Shown here piece after piece: positions 1-7,269 of a DNA stretch of 15,330 nt. The translations under genes and the position numbers were made by a program. The DNA lies in contig NC_090613.1 in the NCBI RefSeq assembly GCF_004359215.1, positions 5,677,590-5,692,919 on the forward strand, given 5' to 3'. This DNA comes from Bremia lactucae (taxonomy: Eukaryota; Oomycota; Peronosporomycetes; Peronosporales; Peronosporaceae). Below the pieces are notes generated by a model. The model did no database searches. It was not told the DNA's origin and saw only the letters and a program-made list of their open reading frames with translations. Numbering within the stretch: position 1 is the stretch's first letter; each line of letters starts with the position of its first letter.

Positions 1-763
1 CATTGCGAATGAACGCGCTCCATGCTTGCATAACCGAGGCTTTATCTCGCTTTTTGTTGCCACTATCCCATCGATGCTTTAGAAAAGCATTGAGATAAAA
101 ATCTTCATCAGCACGAAAGTTTTTCGCGCTGGGATCAAGGCCGTGTAGCTTTGTCGCAATAAATAAGGGATATTTATTGTATGGAGAAGTTTCTCCAGAC
201 AAGCTATTAATTAACCGTTCTGGCAAAAGCCACGGCTTCTTCTCAGGGGCGAGATGGGACATTTTACTGTCTTCACTCCCCTGAGTGGTACGAACTGAGG
301 CAGGGGTACCACAAGAACTTTTCTTACGATGGCTTACGCCATCGTGATCACCACGCAAAGAAATATGTGCGGGTGACGGCACGGAAGACGGTGCTGGCGA
401 TGAGGAATCATGCTCGTCGTCGGAACCGAACATGCTGTAGCGAATGCTACCAGCACGTCTACTCGAATGAGCCCCCACATTCGAAGGCTCATAGTCAGCC
501 GTCTGACAATGATCAGGCGACTGTTCTGTTCTCCCCGAGTCGGCCATTTTGTCCGACTCGCATTCGTAGTCGACCTCCGAGGATGGGTCATATTCACGTG
601 GTGTATCACCACGTGCACCTGCAACATTTAGAGTTGCTGAAGAAGATGACACTACGGCAGACGGAACGTCTGCCGCAAGAGACAATAATGCGTCGCTCGC
701 GGCTGCATGAACCGCAGCCGAAGGCGCCGCACTATTCGCATACCGCATAGACTTGTTAACCAT
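1..763 (-). CDS. Hypothetical protein, partial (3' end beyond window)
   Basis: An uninterrupted minus-strand frame runs from an in-frame TGA at 848-850 to the left edge of the window, more than 280 codons. The first ATG is at 761-763, giving about 254 visible codons. Residues 1 to about 165 are rich in Ser, Ala, Pro and acidic residues and look disordered. A basic patch (SHRKKSS) follows, then from about residue 180 a more ordered segment with KKPWLLPERL, LFIATKLHGLD and DEDFYLNAFLKHRW. I see no signal peptide, transmembrane segment or metal-binding cluster. A frame this long without stops is unlikely by chance, so it codes or recently coded. I do not recognise the family: an element gag-like protein or a lineage-specific nuclear protein are both possible. 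An LTR starts 126 bp upstream of the ATG, so its original promoter region is probably disrupted. Its DNA is unusually rich in perfect hairpins. Confidence 0.6.
   Translation of the reverse strand, partial: MVNKSMRYANSAAPSAAVHAAASDALLSLAADVPSAVVSSSSATLNVAGARGDTPREYDPSSEVDYECESDKMADSGRTEQSPDHCQTADYEPSNVGAHSSRRAGSIRYSMFGSDDEHDSSSPAPSSVPSPAHISLRGDHDGVSHRKKSSCGTPASVRTTQGSEDSKMSHLAPEKKPWLLPERLINSLSGETSPYNKYPLFIATKLHGLDPSAKNFRADEDFYLNAFLKHRWDSGNKKRDKASVMQAWSAFIRN
157..675. repeat. Cluster of perfect short hairpins inside the 1-763 frame
   Basis: Five perfect inverted repeats fall within 520 bp: 157-179 (9-bp arms CAATAAATA/TATTTATTG, loop 5), 326-345 (8-bp arms ACGATGGC/GCCATCGT, loop 4), 536-560 (8-bp arms CGAGTCGG/CCGACTCG, loop 9), 595-615 (9-bp arms CACGTGGTG/CACCACGTG, loop 3) and 655-675 (9-bp arms CGGCAGACG/CGTCTGCCG, loop 3). 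Shorter ones (7 bp) lie at 74-90, 182-197, 463-484 and 700-720. The minus-strand reading frame passes through all of them unbroken. No two share sequence, so they are not copies of one repeat. Confidence 0.9.
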
Positions 764-877
764 GTGATGGAATAAAAATGATGAATCTGACCAATCAACA
801 TCGTTTTTAATAAATTGGTTTGTAGTGACCACTCCACCCAATGACAGTCAGAGTAATTGTCGTTTGAATGATGGGCG

Positions 878-901
878 ATGTAACGGGGTGTATCGTTACA
901 T
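878..901. repeat. Hairpin at the 5' edge of LTR copy 1
   Basis: ATGTAACG (878-885) and CGTTACAT (894-901) form a perfect 8-bp stem around the first bases of the LTR. The left arm lies outside the LTR as judged from copy 2 at 12389, where unrelated Copia sequence abuts the same LTR start. TGTAACGGGG (879-888) is also the exact inverse of the LTR's last ten bases. Confidence 0.75.
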
Positions 902-1317
902 GAAATTAACACTGAAAGGTTGTTAATTAATATATTATCTAAAAGGTAGAGAATATTTGGAGAATATTACTTTAAATGGTTATATTCTAAAGCCTTATTC
1001 ATTAGAAGATATAGACCATTATATTTACTTCCTCCGCGGTCCAGTCAGCGCTGGACGCGCGCAAAGAGAAAGACAGATAAGACTTTTAGTACATATTTGT
1101 ATTATTTTATAATTAACTAAGTATTAAGTAGATAGAAAGAAGAACTTAATTATATCAAATACAGTTTTCATTTGACCCTCCTTAAAGCAACTGTTTTAAA
1201 GAGAAGACTTCCTCCGCACGTACTAGTGTACGTGAAGTGACGTGAGGCACAACTCGCACTGAGGCAGTGCGAAGTGGACTGGTACTGAAGCAGTACAAGT
1301 CATTGTGCCCCGTTACA
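889..1317 (+). repeat. 5' LTR of element 1 (LTR family alpha, copy 1)
   Basis: It begins TGTATCGTTACATG and ends GTGCCCCGTTACA. It aligns along its length with 12389-12840 and more weakly with 5289-5891. Shared blocks include the AATTAAC...GTTAATT inverted repeat near the start, a TA-rich middle, and a hairpin-rich 3' third. Orientation follows from the primer-binding site found directly after copy 2 (12841) and a degenerate version after this copy. Confidence 0.8.
1217..1296. repeat. Triple hairpin array near the LTR 3' end
   Basis: Three tight hairpins follow each other: 1217-1234 (7-bp arms CACGTAC/GTACGTG, loop TAGT), 1254-1272 (8-bp arms TCGCACTG/CAGTGCGA, loop AGG) and 1282-1296 (6-bp arms GTACTG/CAGTAC, loop AAG). 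Copy 2 of the LTR keeps the first and third, with the second decayed (about 12740-12822). They lie where an LTR transcript would end, so an RNA-structure role such as 3'-end formation or packaging is possible but unproven. Confidence 0.7.
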
Positions 1318-1319
1318 GG

Positions 1320-1336
1320 CAGGCAGCGTCGAAGTT
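1320..1336 (+). other. Degenerate primer-binding site of element 1
   Basis: The sequence after the 5' LTR matches the primer-binding sites at 12841 and 13314 at about 13 of 18 positions (CAGGCAGCG-TCGAAGT against CTGGTAGCACTCGTAGT). Its place directly after the LTR supports plus-strand orientation. Confidence 0.5.
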
Positions 1337-1737
1337 TGACCACTCGAATAACTTGAGTGCTACAAAACAAGGATGTTTGCTACAAAAGCAACATCTAAGA
1401 AAGTTTGAAACGCTTGTCTATAAGAAACAGTGCAAAAGCTCTAGGTCGACTGGAAAGTTGACCGTAGAGGAAATCGCAGTGGTTGCGCTACCACAGCTTG
1501 AGGCAGTTGGGGAAGATACTCTTCAAATAAAACTTGAACGGCTAAGTCCCTAAGAATCTGCGGGCATAAATTCCCAGAAACCTGTGGTCAAAGGCTCCCA
1601 GATATCTTTGGAAACAAGCTCGAACGAGGAAGCTGAGACACTAAATGTCTCAGTAAACAACGGATCAAGTGTAGGCCAATCCTTCTTTAAAGATTAGATC
1701 GAATCTTATTATGTATATTATCAGAATCCGTACCGTT
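1337..1737 (+). other. Leader/gag-protease remnant of element 1
   Basis: An 82-codon plus-strand frame opens at 1305 and ends at 1553, and the same frame reads on past one stop to about 1695. It includes a stretch like LTVEEIAVVALPQLEAVGE. I cannot match it to the gag domain seen in element 2 or to an aspartic protease, and no zinc knuckle is present. A perfect hairpin, CTGAGACA/TGTCTCAG with loop CTAAA, lies at 1633-1653. A bulged hairpin lies at 1372-1395. Confidence 0.4.
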
Positions 1738-2600
1738 CGAGTTGCCTAAGGATAAAGGCACTCGACATAAAATCGACCTGACACTAGGTTTGAAATACTG
1801 TTTCATGAAGCAGTATTTATAGCCTCGTGAACAAGTATTAGCAATCGACAAATTCTTCGCGGGCCACTTGGCAGCGGGCATGTGATGGAATACATAGCTA
1901 TCCGCCCTTCTGTGTGCGTAAAGCAATAGAAGAGTGGCGGATTGTGCGTGCGTTCGATAAATTGAACGCTGCAACGGTACCAGCTCAAACGCCGATGCCA
2001 CGAAATGACGCAAGCATTGATGGTATTTCAAAGATTACAATTTTTTCGTCAATGGATCGGATGGATGGATTATATCAAATCCATTTGTATGAGCAGAAAA
2101 TTTCGTTCGAAGCAGTAATTTCTCCAAGCGAAATGCTTCGGGAGTGGCTAGTTATGCCACAAGAGCTCAGGAATGCCCCTGCGACATTTAACAGATGTGT
2201 TTTTAAATCTGTTGAGATCGGGGCGGGATTTTGCACCGAGTTGTTTTGATGACGTCTTCGTTCATAGCAGAGCCTTAAGCGGAAATTTGGATTTTAAAAT
2301 ACATCGTACCCACGTCGGAAAGGATCTTACACTTATGCGTAAGCATAAGTTGTATGTAAATCTCAAAAGTGTATTTCGTTTGTAGCGAAATGCCACCTTT
2401 TTAATGCATCGTGGGTACGCCCTGATCTGGAAAAGATCAAGGCGATCACCGACTGGCCTGTGCCAGTCAATGTAGAGGGATTTCGAAAGTTCTTCGGCTT
2501 AGCACCGTACTTACAACAGGTACTCCCACACTTATGCCAGATTGACAGTACATATTTCTTCTTTGTTAAAGAATAATGTAAAGTGGTCATGGAACGCTGG
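1738..2600 (+). pseudogene. Ty3/Gypsy reverse transcriptase, broken (element 1)
   Basis: From 1738 the translation gives ELPKDKGTRHKIDLTLG and then PREQVLAIDKFF,the N-terminal part of a Ty3/Gypsy RT. Next come WRIVRAFDKLN (from about 1936), DGLYQI, MLREWLVMPQELRNAPATFNR and CFDDVFVHSRA. In the catalytic motif at 2242-2253 the Tyr of YFDD is replaced by Cys. The thumb/connection part (KAITDWPVPV, FRKFFGLAPYL) continues to about 2600. Stops and at least three frame changes break it. In a working element this enzyme copies the element RNA into DNA in cytoplasmic particles; this copy is inactive. Several conserved codons have been replaced by palindromic sequence (1793-1818, 2331-2350, 2451-2468, 2591-2613). 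Confidence 0.85.
1793..1818. repeat. 26-nt near-perfect palindrome in RT
   Basis: Outer arms AAATACTG (1793-1800) and CAGTATTT (1811-1818) are perfect. The middle, TTTCATGAAG, continues the dyad with one G-T pair. The reading frame gives KYCFMKQYL-stop-PREQ where oomycete Gypsy RTs normally have a Trp-Pro-Leu-Pro-Arg-Glu stretch, so the right arm lies on replaced codons. Confidence 0.85.
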
Positions 2601-2613
2601 TTGTCAGCGTTCC
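2331..2613. repeat. Hairpins in the RT thumb/connection region
   Basis: Three perfect hairpins with short loops: 2331-2350 (8-bp arms ACTTATGC/GCATAAGT, loop GTAA), 2451-2468 (7-bp arms GACTGGC/GCCAGTC, loop CTGT) and 2591-2613 (9-bp arms GGAACGCTG/CAGCGTTCC, loop GTTGT). A longer-range 10-bp inverted repeat pairs CGTACCCACG (2305-2314) with CGTGGGTACG (2410-2419). Confidence 0.9.
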
Positions 2614-2639
2614 TTTGAGGGTATCAAGCAAAGCTTAAA

Positions 2640-3085
2640 TGCAAGCGTCAATCATGGCGATTGCGAACCAAGACAGACCAGTCCATGTGGTCTGTGAGGC
2701 CAGCAATTTTGCAATCGGCTGTGCGTTAAGGCAATATGATACAGATGGTGCAGAGTGCGCCGTCTGCTAGCCTTCGCGTCAGCTTCAACCAGTTGCTCTG
2801 TGCATGATAATGATCTTCTTGCCATGAAATATGCATTTGCTAAGTTAAGGGTCGATCGCTTGGGTGATAGACCATTCATCGTATATACGAACCATGCGTC
2901 TTTACGCACGGCCGTACACAGTCCATACCTCTCGCAAAAAATGGCGAAGGGTTGTCTATCTTTGCGGAATATAAATTCTCTGTGAGTATAAACCAGGACG
3001 ACTTAACGTCGTCGCTGATACCCTTTCGCGCCGCCCCAATTATAAGCCGTCTGCGCGAAACAACAGTGAGGATAAGCCCACTATT
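2640..3085 (+). pseudogene. Gypsy RNase H, broken (element 1)
   Basis: Recognisable blocks are DRPVHVVCEASNFAIGCAL, HDNDLLAMKYAF, LRVDRLGDRPFIVYTNHASLRT, and after a frame change YKPGRLNVVADTLSRRPNY. These match the Gypsy RNase H order. The usual catalytic carboxylates have shifted: CDAS reads CEAS, HDKELLA reads HDNDLLA, and TDHASLR reads TNHASLR. With the frameshifts this copy is inactive. A hairpin (8-bp arms ACAGACCA/TGGTCTGT, loop 7) at 2673-2695 overlaps the first block, and a 12-bp palindrome (TCGTATATACGA) lies at 2879-2890. Confidence 0.85.
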
Positions 3086-3305
3086 GTAACAATATATGTT
3101 CCGTCGTCAGCATTTACTTGGCGTCGTTAAATGAGCCTATCCGGAAGATAAGGCTCATAATAGGTTGATGGATTACCTAACACATCCACAAGCAACCTTG
3201 AAAGGATTATCGAAATTGTATCCAATGCGAATGATACGTTGATTCAATCAACATTGAAGTGGACAAACTCAGTAATGGCGATAATGCTATTAATGACTTC
3301 ATTAG

Positions 3306-3369
3306 CGATGCTGAAAGACTCAGCATCGAAAACAATACTATTAGTGAGAACAATTATGCTCTCACTAAT
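3306..3369. repeat. Two adjacent strong hairpins
   Basis: CGATGCTGA/TCAGCATCG (3306-3314, 3320-3328; 9 bp, loop AAGAC) is followed 11 nt later by ATTAGTGAGA/TCTCACTAAT (3340-3349, 3360-3369; 10 bp, loop 10). Both are perfect and both lie inside the 3259-3507 frame. Confidence 0.92.
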
Positions 3370-3527
3370 GAGAAGAATGACATTTCCGCAGTGCGCACCG
3401 GTCGCACCGAAGAAAACAACAAAACTGAGCCGGCACATGAATTCCTACTGGCTAGAGAAGCATTGGTCTGTTTTGCACAGAATTCCATCGCTGATGCGGT
3501 GAACTGACTGAAACGAAACTCTGACAA

Positions 3528-3554
3528 AAATGAAAGAGCTAAAATCTTTCATTT
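3528..3554. repeat. 10-bp perfect hairpin
   Basis: AAATGAAAGA (3528-3537) pairs with TCTTTCATTT (3545-3554) across a 7-nt loop. A second stem with one G-T pair, GGGCGGTAA/TTACTGCCC with loop TTTA, follows at 3607-3628. Neither is followed by a T-run typical of a simple terminator. Confidence 0.92.
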
Positions 3555-3666
3555 ATCTAGGCCTATTGTCTGCGAAAAACCTAACCAAATGTGTAATGAC
3601 GAATGTGGGCGGTAATTTATTACTGCCCAGGTAATCCGCCTGTTTCGTGGACTACATCGCCAATGC

Positions 3667-4260
3667 AATGCGTACACGATCGAGCTGCATCGTAGGAAAC
3701 AAACGCATCCTACATTAATGTCGGGCGTCTCCGCCCGTATTTATTCATTCGAGGGATCTTCCGATTCCGAATTACTCCGGAACGGTCTGAGGCGTCTGCC
3801 AAAGACGGATGGTTCTGAGCTAAAGCATGATAGTAGTCTAGTTCTCACGAACTAGACGATCCACTAAATCTTCCAAGGATGCGGTCTTTGACGAACTATC
3901 TCTAGCTCGTTTTGAAGGGACTAATGTGCCCGTTCGTTCGCCAGTCAGACCCAACTTCAGCACAATATATCAACTGGTCTCGAAAGACATAATCGACCGT
4001 CACCGGTAACTCGCGATGATGGGATCGCTCATGGTCAATGTTCCCTCTTATTTTTGAAGATTTGATCCATGTCCCGATGTTGACTCGGGTTCGGCAAACG
4101 AGACGAACCCTCTTTCCCTGCTCATCCACATCCATTTACGGATTCGAGTAATGAAAAGCGTTTCCTTGTTGAACGCTTCTCGAACCACCGTGAGGTGAAT
4201 TAGATTCGAGCGAATCATCTCGTTTGTTGGCGAGGGTATCTACACGTTAACATGAGCCAA
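3667..4260 (+). pseudogene. Gypsy integrase C-terminus and chromodomain, broken (element 1)
   Basis: At 3667-3750 the frame reads NAYTIELHRRKQTHPTLM, the conserved tail motif of Ty3/Gypsy integrases in front of the chromodomain. After a degenerate linker, 4128-4245 gives SNEKRFLVERFSNHREVN, a TAG stop, then IRANHLVCWRGYLH. This is the first half of a chromodomain (VERxxxHRxxxG...YLVRWRGY pattern) of the kind that steers integration toward heterochromatin. The aromatic pocket after WRGY is lost. A perfect 9-bp hairpin (GTCTAGTTC/GAACTAGAC, loop TCAC) lies at 3836-3857. A 7-bp one (AAGCGTT/AACGCTT) at 4156-4178 sits on the chromodomain start. Confidence 0.75.
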
Positions 4261-5288
4261 CGGGAGAGAGATTGCGGTTTGCTTCTGAAATGAAGCCTTG
4301 GTTGTTCGTTAAGGGCAACCTAACGCGTTTGTCTGGTATCAATACATGTTTCGTTATTTGACTTATCTAGTCTTCACAAGCCTGGTGAGGACGAAACGGA
4401 AACTCCATCGATGCTTTTTTTCGGCATCAATGGCACACATGTAAGCGGGCAAGGATGTCACTCATTTGTTCCAAGCTCGGAATGCATTTGTACAAAATGT
4501 GCAAAGCAGAGGCGCGAGGCCTGGCTTGACAAAAACTGGATGCTTTCCGTGACCGCTTTTGAAAAAGGACCGTAGTCGGTGCACGCTACAAGCTGCATCG
4601 TTTGTCTAGAGAGGCTGGGATACCTTGCCTCTTGTTGATTTTAAGGGTGCAGGTCATGCCTTTAAGGAGAAAATTGCCTTTAAGACCCTCATTGGAGGAC
4701 GCTCGTCTCTTGTGAGATCTTCGAAGGGATTGAGAATCTCCAATCCTTTTACGACCGCGGGGAGCACTCGGTCTCTGATGGACCCTCCGTCGAGGAGGAT
4801 GGGTCTTGTCGAAATGTCGTGCGAGGTTCCCAACTATCATGCGACGCTTACACGGCTATCGGCGCGATCCCTAGAATCACTTCGTCCCTGGTAATGCATA
4901 CTAACACCACTAGTAGCAAGCTTACCGAAGTGACTTTTCCGATCACTTCGCTCCTGGTGATACATACTAAGGTCACCAAAGTTATCGTCGTCCATGGAGT
5001 CATCACAAGATGACTCCGCGCCAAAATGGGCTGACGAAGTGTCAAACAACCTCGTCATCACCTTACAGGTTGTCAAGTTAGGTCAACGGGCATGGACCTG
5101 GTAAATCCGGAGGCCATAACATTTACCACGGAGTCGGGCAATGACACCGACTCGGCTCAGTCACCTACAATGAAAGTAAAATATGATTTTTTTCACGCAG
5201 TAGACGCATTAGCATTTACTGAAACATTTGTATCCTTAACAGCTAAACTGAGCGGTTTGGCTGCCAGATTTGCTGCCTCATAGGCGAC
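4261..5288. other. 3' non-pol region of element 1, no clear gene
   Basis: No family is recognised. Frames of 80-90 codons exist on both strands (plus 4625-4894, minus 4837-5076) and overlap, so at most one can be real. The minus frame carries an imperfect repeat of about 25 codons (DLSMYHQERSD, later GVSMHYQGRSD), matching an imperfect 75-bp DNA repeat near 4876-4912 and 4951-4987. Hairpins lie at 4724-4749 (9-bp stem with one G-T), 4926-4950 (8 bp) and 4996-5017 (9 bp, loop ACAA), with an 8-bp inverted repeat at 5099-5128 (loop 14). I see no obvious polypurine tract before the 3' LTR. Confidence 0.4.
4996..5017. repeat. 9-bp perfect hairpin
   Basis: GGAGTCATC (4996-5004) pairs with GATGACTCC (5009-5017) around loop ACAA. 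It lies within the minus-strand frame 4837-5076. Confidence 0.92.
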
Positions 5289-5891
5289 ACGCACGGGTAT
5301 CGTTACCATGCGCAAACGCATTGTATTCAAAATTAATGTGCAATATAATTGGATTTTGTAAATAAGAAACCAATTAATAAATGCGAAAGTTCTCAGGGGG
5401 AAATATAATAGCATGTCTCTGTCACTCCTAATCAGTCACTATTGCGACTGTTGGTTAGGGAAGGCCCGAGAAACAAACATATTTCCTATAAGAGGAAGAA
5501 CTCATATTATTTTAAGTACGAAATTTGGTGGAATTGACGCAATTAAACATCAATTCTATTGATTAGGTGATTTAAGCTTGAATCAACCCCGCCAATTATC
5601 ACAAGAAACGATTGTGCAGTGCGTAAGTAGGCGCCATACATAGTTAGTTACTTATGTAATAAATTTAGTAGTAGATAGAAGATCGTTACGTAGGAACTTA
5701 ATATATTAATATAGTATTACTTTTTCATTATAAAGCCTAAGAATTTACCTTTAGTAGCTAAGACTTCTTAGCTACTTAGAACCTTCCTCTGCACGTCGTG
5801 TACGTGAAGAAGTCGAGGCGCTCCACCTTCACAGTAATCAGTGTAGGTTAACTAGAGCTGTTACCAGTACTAGCAAAAAGAGCCCGTTACA
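5289..5891 (+). repeat. Diverged 3' LTR of element 1 (LTR family alpha, copy 3)
   Basis: The left edge reads ACGGGTATCGTTACCATG and the right edge GAGCCCGTTACA, matching the edges of copies 1 and 2. The 3' third keeps the block CTTCCTCTGCACG...GTACGTGAA. It is about 600 bp against 429-452 bp for the other copies, so it holds an insertion or extra sequence, and internal similarity is weak. A perfect 10-bp hairpin (AGTAGCTAAG/CTTAGCTACT, loop ACTT) at 5753-5776 and an 18-nt dyad with one G-T pair near 5567-5584 are absent from the other copies. The start coordinate is approximate. Confidence 0.6.
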
Positions 5892-6149
5892 GGTTTTGTT
5901 GGACTTATAGGGTCGTAATGCATACTTAGCATAAAATCCACCACATCTTCGACCATTATGCTGCATAATCTGTTGCAGTGTTGCCAAATGCTCTATGAAG
6001 CCGCGTAGTGATCTTGGGTGACAGTTGTAGCGGTGTTCTGGCCCAACAATGCCTCGCATGATTCTAGTGTCCACAGTTTGGCCTGTCCAGGTCGTTGTTA
6101 GCGCCTGCCAACACCCTTATGCGCAGGGGGTATGCTGAGAAAATTGCCG
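5892..6149 (-). other. No clear gene; possible minus-strand coding remnant
   Basis: A minus-strand frame at 5838-6074 reads IEHLATLQQIMQHNGRRCGG and similar, continuing open to about 6130 in the same frame, but resembles nothing I know. It may be the decayed downstream part of the frame at 6150-6446. A small hairpin ATTATGC/GCATAAT lies at 5955-5969. Confidence 0.3.
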
Positions 6150-6446
6150 AGGAGTCCCTTATTGACCCTAACCTGGCAGAGTTTTTGGCAACTGGCGTCT
6201 TTCTCCCGGCCTAAAAAACAGCTTCAGTTGCGGAGGTGCGAGTCGAAAATTGACCTAGACTTGATATTCAGTGATCTCGTTATGATGGCTCCACACTTGT
6301 TTGAGTGTTTGTCGTAACACCGCGTGCTGGAGCTCGTCTTGTTCTGATCTTACGTTGATCTTCTGTAATAGACCCGTGACGCCTTTTTCTAGCTCCGCTT
6401 GTGCCCGTCGATATGGTTACTTAGGTACGCCTGCAGCACTAGCCAT
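6150..6446 (-). pseudogene. Degenerate coding remnant with helical, coiled-coil-like segment
   Basis: Read from an ATG at 6444-6446, the minus strand gives MASAAGVPK, a stop, then about 60 residues including RAQAELEKGVTGLLQKINV and LRQTLKQVWSHHNEITEY, another stop, and a basic tail with FFRPGERRQLPKTLPG. The amphipathic spacing of Leu, Val and Ile suggests a helical or coiled-coil protein. The frame resumes after each stop, as expected for a real but decayed gene. I do not recognise the family; a transposon structural protein or a host gene fragment are both possible. Confidence 0.4.
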
Positions 6447-7011
6447 TTTGCATTTTTTCTTCTTTTAGCACACCGATATCGGTCGCTACATCTAACGGCA
6501 TCCCTCCTGTCTCGTCGACTCGCCAGTGTATTCCGTTGGGGGCTTATGTGAGGCCTATCGAGTGAGACTTATTCCCGTTCTTGTCGACATAGTCACCATG
6601 AACCGACCCCGGCAAGACTTTATTCCACGAGTACATATTTTCGAGATCGGGTGAGTGTCTGAGATCTAAGTTCTTTCCTGTCTCGCATTTTGCTGCAATG
6701 GCCAAGCCTGGGCATCTAATGTTGATTGACATTACCCACCGCCCATGTTATTGTATCGTATGGTGCTTGGTGATCCCTGTCGCCAATGTGATACGAACCC
6801 CGTGTAATATAAGTCCCGTCCGTGCCAAGAGGAGCTCTTTGATGAGGCTTGACCGTACTGTTTTGTTCATTTGAATGGTCAACTTGCGTCTTTTGCCGTC
6901 TCGAATCCATGAGTTGTCGTTCCATAGATACATAGGCCAAAATTGCTGCATTTCATCGGAGTCCACCGAAGACTGTAGCGTGCATAAATTGCCCTAAGTT
7001 ACACAAACCCG
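6447..7011 (-). other. Uncharacterised DNA with two minus-strand frames
   Basis: Minus-strand frames lie at 6748-6966 (contains QQFWPMYLWNDNSWIRDGKR) and 6544-6732 (contains CETGKNLDLRHSPDLENMYS). They follow one another on the same strand and could be parts of one broken gene. No motif allows an assignment. Hairpin density is low here compared with 1-5900. Confidence 0.3.
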
Positions 7012-7269
7012 TTAAGTACACTTAGAACACTTAACAGGATGGTCAATTACTTCATGTGAAGTACTTAGACCTGCCACAGGATGGTCAATTACTTCATGTG
7101 AAGTACTTAGACCTGCCACTCGGGTGTGGATTACATAGTGACCCACCCTTGTGTGTAATGCACATAGGTACTTGTTAACCTTTATGTCACTTTCCTTAAA
7201 CCGATCTGACCTAAACAATTTTTTAGTAAGCATTTGAAACTTCTTTCCCATTTTACGGAATTCTCCCAC
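7012..7269 (-). CDS. Small unknown protein or protein C-terminus with duplicated 14-residue unit
   Basis: The minus-strand frame is 85 codons from a non-ATG start and ends with TAA at 7012-7014. The N-terminal part is basic (FRKMGKKFQMLTKKLFRSDR). The C-terminal part reads HTRVGHYVIHTRV, two identical copies of AGLSTSHEVIDHPV, and ends KCSKCT. A second, single-unit copy of the C-terminal part lies at 7514-7663 in the same relative frame, with conservative differences (HYV to HHV, HEV to HEA) and the same stop position. Frame conservation between the copies suggests that this stretch was coding when duplicated. The closing CxxC and the His residues could bind metal, but this is speculation. 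Upstream exons or a start codon are not identified. Confidence 0.4.
   Translation of the reverse strand: MGEFRKMGKKFQMLTKKLFRSDRFKESDIKVNKYLCALHTRVGHYVIHTRVAGLSTSHEVIDHPVAGLSTSHEVIDHPVKCSKCT
7036..7119. repeat. Perfect tandem duplication of a 42-bp unit
   Basis: Units 7036-7077 and 7078-7119 are identical. The length is a multiple of three, so the minus-strand frame gains exactly 14 residues. Each unit has an internal foldback, TACTTCA/TGAAGTA with a 2-nt loop. The perfect identity points to a recent duplication. Confidence 0.95.

Larger units (their letters stand above)
3086..3660 (+). other. Region where the integrase core should be; contains an Asn/Glu/Asp-rich frame
   Basis: After RNase H only a short linker-like peptide (MDYLTHPQATLKGLSKLYP, about 3169-3225) fits a Gypsy polyprotein. 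No H2C2 zinc finger and no D,D-35-E core is visible. Instead there is an 83-codon plus-strand frame at 3259-3507 rich in Asn, Asp, Glu and Ser. The nearest match downstream is the integrase tail at 3667. The stretch holds three of the strongest hairpins in the window: 3306-3328, 3340-3369 and 3528-3554. Another 8-bp inverted repeat, with a bulged inner stem, lies at 3131-3158. Confidence 0.55.
889..5891 (+). mobile_element. Decayed Ty3/Gypsy retrotransposon with chromodomain (element 1)
   Basis: A plus-strand element of about 5 kb is bounded by related LTRs at 889-1317 and 5289-5891. The internal order is primer-binding-site remnant, unrecognisable leader/gag region, reverse transcriptase, RNase H, integrase C-terminal region and chromodomain, the order of chromovirus-type Ty3/Gypsy elements. 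All coding parts carry stops and frameshifts, the integrase core cannot be found, and the 3' LTR is about 170 bp longer and strongly diverged. It is therefore old and cannot move by its own proteins. No clear target-site duplication is visible (CGGGG before the 5' LTR, GGTTT after the 3' LTR). Confidence 0.75.

Noticed and set aside
367..750. Plus-strand frames of 73-127 codons at 367-750 and 410-631
   Set aside because: They lie opposite the much longer unbroken minus-strand frame and show no domain.
1..763. RxLR or Crinkler effector
   Set aside because: There is no signal peptide, and LRGD in the middle of the protein is not an RxLR-dEER arrangement.
879..1317. Alpha LTR read in minus orientation as the 5' LTR of the 1-763 frame
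   Set aside because: No primer-binding site follows it on the minus strand, whereas copies 1 and 2 are followed by one on the plus strand.
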